From positions 1 through 64,000 of IMG/VR virus record IMGVR_UViG_3300034092_004324: DNA of 64,000 nucleotides, one strand, 5' to 3'. Below are positions 58,928-64,000 of the stretch, piece after piece. Numbering within the stretch: position 1 is the stretch's first letter; each line of letters starts with the position of its first letter. The DNA is from a virus. The position numbers and the translations under genes were made by a program. The notes below the pieces were generated by a model. It saw nothing but the letters and a program-made list of their open reading frames with translations. It did no database searches and had not been told where the DNA came from.

Positions 58928-60586
58928 ATGATTAAAGGAACTATTTTTGGAAGTGAAGCAAGACTTAAATTGAAGACAGGCGTTGATACGTTAGCTAATG
59001 CAGTTAAGGTAACGCTTGGTCCTCAAGGAAGAAATGTAATTATTGATAAGAACTTCATTACGCCACACATTACAAAGGATGGTGTAACAGTTGCTTCTGA
59101 GATTACATTAGAAGATCGTATAGAAAATATAGCTTGTTCTATGTTGAAAGATATAGCTAAAAAGACAGCTGATGAAGCTGGTGATGGAACTACTACTGCA
59201 ACAGTATTAGCACAGGCTATTTTTGATGAAGGTTTAAAGCAGTTAGTTAATACTAATAGTATTGAATTAAAGACTGGAATGAATCTTGCTCTGTATGATG
59301 TTGTTAGAATGATAAAAAATAAAGCAGAGAGTATTTCAACAAGACAAGAACTGGAACATGTAGCTATGATATCAGCAAATAATGATGTTGAAATAGCTTC
59401 AAGAGTTGCTGATATATTTGAGAGAATTGGTAAAAATGGTATTATTCAAGTAAATAAGAATAATGATGAAAATGTAACAAGTTATGATTTTAGCAAAGGT
59501 ATGAAATATGACTGTGGTTATATTGATCAAATCTTTGCAACTGATTTAGAAAAGCAAGAAAGTATTTTAATTAATCCTTTGGTGTTTATTACTAATGAGA
59601 AGTTGACGCATTTTGAACCATTGATGCCTTTTGCTAAAGTAGCTGTTGAACAAAAAAGACCTTTACTGATTATAGCTGATGAAATTACTGGTCATGCTAA
59701 AGCTGCTTTAATAGCTAATTATAAGGAGAATAATTTGAAGGTATGTGCAGTATTCCCACCTGGTATTGCTAATCAACGAAAAGAGCTTTTAGAGGACATT
59801 GCATGTATTACTAAAACTACAATCGTAGGTGATGCTTATGGTTATCCTTTTCATAGAGCTGCTGATAAAGCTAAACTATTCTTAGGTTCATGTGGACAGG
59901 TTGTTGTTACAAGAAGTAATACGACGTTTATTGATCCAGTTATTTCAGAGGAAGATCTTAATAAGCGAATTGCTGAGATTGAATCTCATAAAGATTTGAA
60001 TGACAAACATAAATTGATTCAAGCTAAGTTTGATAAACGTATCGCTACTTTAAAGGAGAATGTCGCTACATTGAATGTTGGAGGTTTTACTGAACTTGAA
60101 GTAAAGGAGAAGAAAGATAGGTACGACGATGCTATATGTGCTGTACGTGCTGCTCTTGAAGAAGGTGTTGTTCCTGGTGGTGGTTTTTCTTATTTAGCAG
60201 TTGCTAAGTTTTTAGAAAACAGTAAACCAGAGTTTAAAAACTCACACCAAGAGAAAGGTTATAACATTGTACTTGAAGCTATTAAAGTACCGTTTAAACA
60301 GATTGCTGACAACTGTGGAGTAGATTATAGTTTTATTGAAGGTTTAGTAGATTATGATTTTGAGAATAATAAAGGTTATGACTTTAGAAATAGACAAGTT
60401 GTTGATGATATGATTAAATATGGTATTGTTGACCCTGCTAAAGTTACACGTATAGCTATCGAAAATGCAGTATCTATTGCAGGTTTGATGTTAACAACAG
60501 AAGCAATAGTGTTTAACAAACTTAATGAAAATGATTTAGCAAACATTCAGAGAGGTAAGGACGTTGCTGGTAAAACTTTTGAATAA
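58928..60586 (+). CDS. groEL: GroEL chaperonin
   Basis: 552 aa, normal length. VTLGPQGRNVIIDK, ITKDGVTVASEI, the ATP-binding DGTTTATVLAQ, and RYDDAICAVRAALEEGVVPG with GGGFSYLAV are all conserved. The C-terminal GGM repeat is missing; the protein ends in RGKDVAGKTFE. An ATP-driven folding chamber for structural proteins. A few large phages carry their own GroEL. Confidence 0.97.
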   Translation: MIKGTIFGSEARLKLKTGVDTLANAVKVTLGPQGRNVIIDKNFITPHITKDGVTVASEITLEDRIENIACSMLKDIAKKTADEAGDGTTTATVLAQAIFDEGLKQLVNTNSIELKTGMNLALYDVVRMIKNKAESISTRQELEHVAMISANNDVEIASRVADIFERIGKNGIIQVNKNNDENVTSYDFSKGMKYDCGYIDQIFATDLEKQESILINPLVFITNEKLTHFEPLMPFAKVAVEQKRPLLIIADEITGHAKAALIANYKENNLKVCAVFPPGIANQRKELLEDIACITKTTIVGDAYGYPFHRAADKAKLFLGSCGQVVVTRSNTTFIDPVISEEDLNKRIAEIESHKDLNDKHKLIQAKFDKRIATLKENVATLNVGGFTELEVKEKKDRYDDAICAVRAALEEGVVPGGGFSYLAVAKFLENSKPEFKNSHQEKGYNIVLEAIKVPFKQIADNCGVDYSFIEGLVDYDFENNKGYDFRNRQVVDDMIKYGIVDPAKVTRIAIENAVSIAGLMLTTEAIVFNKLNENDLANIQRGKDVAGKTFE

Positions 60587-60735
60587 TGACACATGATGTA
60601 ATATGCCCAGGTTGTGGTGAATCAGTACCACTTGATGTATTAGATATACACCTTGAATATGAATGTATTAATAATTTAAGTAAAGAAAAATTTAAAAGAA
60701 AATCTAAAACAGATGTCGATAATAAAAACGTTTGA
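60586..60735 (+). CDS. Small zinc-finger protein (49 aa)
   Basis: ATG 60586 overlaps the GroEL stop (TAATG). CPGCGESVPLDVLDIHLEYE then C: a CxxC...HxxxxC zinc knuckle, like small UBZ/C2HC fingers. Basic tail (KFKRKSKTDVDNK). Overlaps the next gene by 23 nt. Confidence 0.68.
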   Translation: MTHDVICPGCGESVPLDVLDIHLEYECINNLSKEKFKRKSKTDVDNKNV

Positions 60736-61264
60736 TAGTACGCAGAATTTCTGGAAAATGCACCCACAGTTAAAAATGTTGGGTGCATTTAAGGAATTAT
60801 ATACTAATGATCACACAAGAGATAAGGAAGCAACTTCACGAGTTATGTGGGCTATTACTTATCTTGTTGATCCTTCACAAGATAACAATTTTAGAAATAT
60901 TCAAGAAGACGAAAAGAGAGCGTTACTTGCTAAAGATTTTCTGAAGCAACCTAATTTTGATTGGAATAAATATACTGAAGTAATTGAATTTTTTAAAGAT
61001 TGTACTTTAACACAAGCTGAAAAATCATTAGTTGTTTGGCAAGAGATCATGGCTTTAAGAGATCGTGAATTGAAGTTGTATTATAAGGATGCTTTTGATA
61101 CAAAAGATATCTCTGTCATAAAAGAACTTGATACTTTGTTAAAAAACACAGCAGGTTATTATACAGATTATATGAAAATCAAAAAAGAATTTGATACTGA
61201 AAGCGATATTAAAAGAGGAAAAGGTACTAAAATACTTTCAGCAACAGATGCTGGAGAAATATAA
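60713..61264 (+). CDS. Putative small terminase-like structural protein (183 aa)
   Basis: Soluble helical protein (MHPQLKMLGAFKELYTNDHT, ATSRVMWAITYLVDPSQDNN) found shortly before terL, as are crAss-like proteins of the packaging block. TerS identity is inference from position and helical content only. Confidence 0.6.
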   Translation: MSIIKTFDSTQNFWKMHPQLKMLGAFKELYTNDHTRDKEATSRVMWAITYLVDPSQDNNFRNIQEDEKRALLAKDFLKQPNFDWNKYTEVIEFFKDCTLTQAEKSLVVWQEIMALRDRELKLYYKDAFDTKDISVIKELDTLLKNTAGYYTDYMKIKKEFDTESDIKRGKGTKILSATDAGEI

Positions 61265-61276
61265 AAAATAAAAACA

Positions 61277-61819
61277 ATGAAAAATATAAGTAATAATTTA
61301 TATGCAGTTGCAGCTATTATTGCAATTGTATTTTTTGTAAGTTGTGAAAAAACAGAAATCGAAGATAGATCTGTTCAGATGAGTACTTCGTTATGTGTTC
61401 ATGCACCTGAAGATTTAAATTATAGGATGTACAGGAAAACTGTTTATGATGGACCAGTTAATATTGTATCTGATGAGTATTTTTCTAATGCAACAACTAT
61501 GTTGAATTTCAATACTCATTATGGAAATCAATCACCACTTATTTATGATTTTAATGGTAATCAAATTACAGATGCTTCTGATTTAGCAACTTTGCTGACT
61601 GGTTATGGACTTGAACCACCTTATAGAGATTTATGTGAGGTAGTTATTGATTTTTACAATTCACATGGTTATCCAAGTTCATATCCAGGTGCTGATTTTG
61701 CATTAGTTCATCCAACTACATTTGATGAGGAAGGCTTAGTTCCTGATACATTAAATACGTTCTGGATTGAATTGATATATGAGGATAGTACTATACGAGA
61801 ATATTATGCAAGACATTAA
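61277..61819 (+). CDS. Lipoprotein (180 aa)
   Basis: MKNISNNLYAVAAIIAIVFF then VSC (lipobox FVSC at residue ~27). Mature part is soluble, acidic, with DLATLLTGYGLEPPYRDLCE. It may be surface exposed. Unusual between packaging genes: it overlaps terL by 14 nt. Could be a host-derived moron with an exclusion role (inference). Confidence 0.75.
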   Translation: MKNISNNLYAVAAIIAIVFFVSCEKTEIEDRSVQMSTSLCVHAPEDLNYRMYRKTVYDGPVNIVSDEYFSNATTMLNFNTHYGNQSPLIYDFNGNQITDASDLATLLTGYGLEPPYRDLCEVVIDFYNSHGYPSSYPGADFALVHPTTFDEEGLVPDTLNTFWIELIYEDSTIREYYARH

Positions 61820-63953
61820 TAATAAGGAATTTATAATTGCTGAACTGCCAACGTTCAATCCTATTTCACAACATTATGAAAGGATGAACTGGTGGAGAGA
61901 ACAGAAAAGACGAATGATGGAAGGTTACTGGGTATCTGGAAAATGGATGCCTGGTAATCTTTATTTTTATGTGAATTTTTGTTTTATAAGTATATCAGAC
62001 TCTAAGAGAAATAAATCAAAGGTTGTAGGAAGACCTTATCTTAGAGATCTTGAATGGGATAAAGCTTTTGTTAAACAAGAAGCTGCTGGATTCTCTGGAT
62101 TTGAACTTGATGAAGTTTATACTTGTGATAGACGATATGGACCTGAAAAGGACATGGCTTTAGAACTTGGTTTTATAACTGAAGAAGAAATATCTACAAG
62201 GATTTATGTTCCAGCAAGAGAGTATCTTAGAAAAAATCATGGTAAAAATTTAGGTAAACCTTTGTATAATAATGATAAAAAAAATATCATTGACTTAGAA
62301 TCCCGTGACTCAGGTAAATCCTGGACTGCTGCAAGTGATATTGTACATGAATTCTTAACTGATGGTTGTTCAGATTATGATTATTATATTGAACAAAAGA
62401 AAAAAGGAGAACCATTAAAGACTGAAATATTAGTTGGTGCTATTGATTCGTTTTATTCTTCAGATCTTTTAAGGAAGGTAAAACAGGTATTTAAATATAT
62501 TCCTGGTAGTATAACATATAATGATGAATTTTATCCATCACCAATTAGTACAGTAACAACTGGTAGTTTTGCATCTGGTAAAACTTTAATATCTCAAAGT
62601 TCTGGTTCTATGATACATCACAGAACGTTTAAAGATGATCCGTTAGCTGCAGCAGGTACTCGTTGTTCTAAAGTATATTTAGAAGAGGTTGGTTTTATGA
62701 ACAATATTAAAGAGACTCTTGGTGCTTTAAAAGACGTTGTATCTACTGATGCTGTACAGTTTGGTGTTATACATATGTTTGGTACTGGTGGTTTAGTTAA
62801 TGGCGCAGCATCTATTTATACTTATGATATATTCTTCAATCCGCATAAATACAATTGTTTAGGTTTTGACGATATTTGGGAAGGAAGAAAACGACCTATT
62901 GGTTATTTTGTACCTGCAACAATGGCTTTAACTCAGTTCAAGGAAGGTGATAATTTGATTACTAATTATGATAAAGCTTATAGGTTTTTTGAACATTACA
63001 GACAGGAGGTTCAAGATGATAAAACGCTGTATGCTAATAGAGTAATTAACAGACCATTAGTTCCTTCTGAGATTTTCTTAACTGTTGAAGGTAACTTCTT
63101 CAAAGATCAGATGGCTGATTTGAAAATACGTAAAGACCAGATGCATTCTAAGGAAGATATTTTAGATAGTATTTGGACTGGTTTTTGTGTCTTTGATAAA
63201 GATAAAAATATTACATGGAAGAATACTAATGACCAACCGATTAGGGAGTATCCATTTGAAGCTACTGAGTTTCTACAAGGGTGTGTTGAAATATTTGAAC
63301 ATCCTATAAGAAACTCATCTAATAATATACCTTCTGGTATATACATTGCAGGAACAGACCCTGTAGATGATGATGATTTACAAGGTTCTTTACAGTCTAC
63401 TTTTATTATGAATAGATTAACTGGTAGAATTGTAGCTGAATATACAGCAAGGCATAAAACTGCAAAAGAGTATTATGAGAATTTAAGGAGACTTTTGATT
63501 TATTATAATGCTACTTGTAACTATGAAAATGCTAAGAAAGGATTATATCAACATTTTGTTAATATGAATTCTACTTATTTGTTAGCAGCTACACCTAAGA
63601 TTCTCAGGGATCAAGACATGGTTAAAACAAGTAGTTATGGAAACAAAGGATATGGTACACCTGCATCCGAAGTTGTTAACAGGTGGGGTAGAGATTTAAT
63701 TAAAGAATGGTTAATAAGTAAATCATTAACTGATGAAAATATTTTAAATGTACAGTCTATAAAATCACCAATGCTTGTTGAAGAATTGATTAGGTGGAAT
63801 CCTGATGGTAACTTCGATAGAGTTTCTGCACTTGGTATGCTAATGATATTAGCTCAAGATAAATTTAAAATTGAAGCTAAAATAGAACAAAATGTAGAAG
63901 ATAATATTGAAAGGTGGAATAACCATTTTTCAAAATTAAAAGAAAGGCGATAA
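61806..63953 (+). CDS. terL: Terminase large subunit
   Basis: 715 aa from ATG 61806; an in-frame ATG at 61779 would add nine residues. ATPase: SRDSGKSWTAASD (Walker A-like, about residue 175), VYLEEVGFMN (Walker B with catalytic E). Nuclease: IAGTDPVDDDD (first metal Asp), FDRVSALGMLMILAQ near the C-terminus. An N-terminal W-rich segment (MNWWREQKRRMMEGYWVSGK) is typical of crAss-like TerL. Cuts and packages DNA into proheads. Confidence 0.92.
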   Translation: MQDINNKEFIIAELPTFNPISQHYERMNWWREQKRRMMEGYWVSGKWMPGNLYFYVNFCFISISDSKRNKSKVVGRPYLRDLEWDKAFVKQEAAGFSGFELDEVYTCDRRYGPEKDMALELGFITEEEISTRIYVPAREYLRKNHGKNLGKPLYNNDKKNIIDLESRDSGKSWTAASDIVHEFLTDGCSDYDYYIEQKKKGEPLKTEILVGAIDSFYSSDLLRKVKQVFKYIPGSITYNDEFYPSPISTVTTGSFASGKTLISQSSGSMIHHRTFKDDPLAAAGTRCSKVYLEEVGFMNNIKETLGALKDVVSTDAVQFGVIHMFGTGGLVNGAASIYTYDIFFNPHKYNCLGFDDIWEGRKRPIGYFVPATMALTQFKEGDNLITNYDKAYRFFEHYRQEVQDDKTLYANRVINRPLVPSEIFLTVEGNFFKDQMADLKIRKDQMHSKEDILDSIWTGFCVFDKDKNITWKNTNDQPIREYPFEATEFLQGCVEIFEHPIRNSSNNIPSGIYIAGTDPVDDDDLQGSLQSTFIMNRLTGRIVAEYTARHKTAKEYYENLRRLLIYYNATCNYENAKKGLYQHFVNMNSTYLLAATPKILRDQDMVKTSSYGNKGYGTPASEVVNRWGRDLIKEWLISKSLTDENILNVQSIKSPMLVEELIRWNPDGNFDRVSALGMLMILAQDKFKIEAKIEQNVEDNIERWNNHFSKLKERR

Positions 63954-63969
63954 TGAAATTGCTTTTTAC

Positions 63970-63999
63970 TTGAACTTAATTATAATTAGTTTATATTTG
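63970..63999 (+). promoter_or_regulatory. Bacteroidetes-type promoter at right edge
   Basis: TTG (63970-63972), 19 nt, TATATTTG (63992-63999). It points right and probably drives the next gene, outside the window. Confidence 0.7.
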
Positions 64000-64000
64000 C

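Noticed and set aside
1-64000. CRISPR arrays, rRNA genes, integrase and insertion sequences
   Set aside because: I looked for regular direct repeats, recombinase motifs and transposase genes and saw none; the mobile elements present are homing endonucleases and introns.

Overview
The window is a strongly A+T-rich piece of a large tailed phage of Bacteroidetes, most like the crAss-like phages (order Crassvirales). The evidence is a giant virion protein carrying the one-subunit RNA-polymerase signature DFDVD, a crAss-type replication set (family B DNA polymerase, SF2 helicase, DnaB-like helicase, primase, SSB/Sak4 pair, uracil-DNA glycosylase), and promoters of the Bacteroidetes form TTTG-N20-TAnnTTTG. 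Start codons have no clear Shine-Dalgarno sequences, and genes are packed with ATGA or TAATG overlaps. A secreted protein whose C-terminus resembles a type IX sorting signal points to a Flavobacterium-like rather than a gut Bacteroides host (inference).

Layout. (1) 2-8725, plus strand: a giant virion RNA-polymerase polyprotein, cut by the left edge, ending at a bidirectional terminator. (2) 8757-24452, minus strand: nucleotide metabolism and replication, namely a dATP/dGTP diphosphohydrolase-like protein, MazG, class II (B12) ribonucleotide reductase, flap exonuclease, a PD-(D/E)XK nuclease, UNG, primase, SSB, Sak4, DnaB-like and SF2 helicases. (3) 23529-34791, minus: two amidoligases, an ATP-grasp ligase, two class II and one class I glutamine amidotransferase and a gamma-glutamylcyclotransferase, which together look like a peptide/amide-bond modification pathway. 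One amidoligase gene is interrupted by a group I intron with a LAGLIDADG endonuclease. (4) 34796-37940, minus: a family B DNA polymerase gene in permuted order. (5) 37940-50292, minus: dozens of tiny genes, many paralogous, plus membrane proteins and a lipoprotein. (6) 50293-54491: a sparsely coding region with one normal tRNA-Arg, three tRNA-like elements lacking normal anticodon arms, and a series of long hairpins. (7) 54492-56033, minus: a small-protein gene and a free-standing GIY-YIG endonuclease. (8) 56138 to the right end, plus: the start of the morphogenesis operon, with a secreted protein, small proteins, GroES, GroEL, a putative small terminase, a lipoprotein and the large terminase.

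The most striking finding is the DNA polymerase. Its 5' (exonuclease) exon lies downstream of its 3' (palm) exons. A compact and apparently complete group I ribozyme sits just upstream of the palm exons. Its guide, 5'-AUGUGCGG-3' at 37940-37933, pairs both with the end of the displaced 5' exon (CCGU, 34799-34796) and with the start of the 3' exon (ACAU). Joining these ends restores the family B sequence ILIPYIKF and a 625-codon frame. In one transcript this permuted intron-exon layout would yield a circular mRNA that is entirely coding, with the stop codon 8 nt past the A of the start codon.

A second unusual set is four tRNA-like elements (18073-18131, 50339-50430, 50669-50722, 52482-52546). 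Their acceptor stems and T arms are well paired, but the anticodon arm is missing or remodelled.

All calls come from reading the sequence and family knowledge. No database search or folding program was run.
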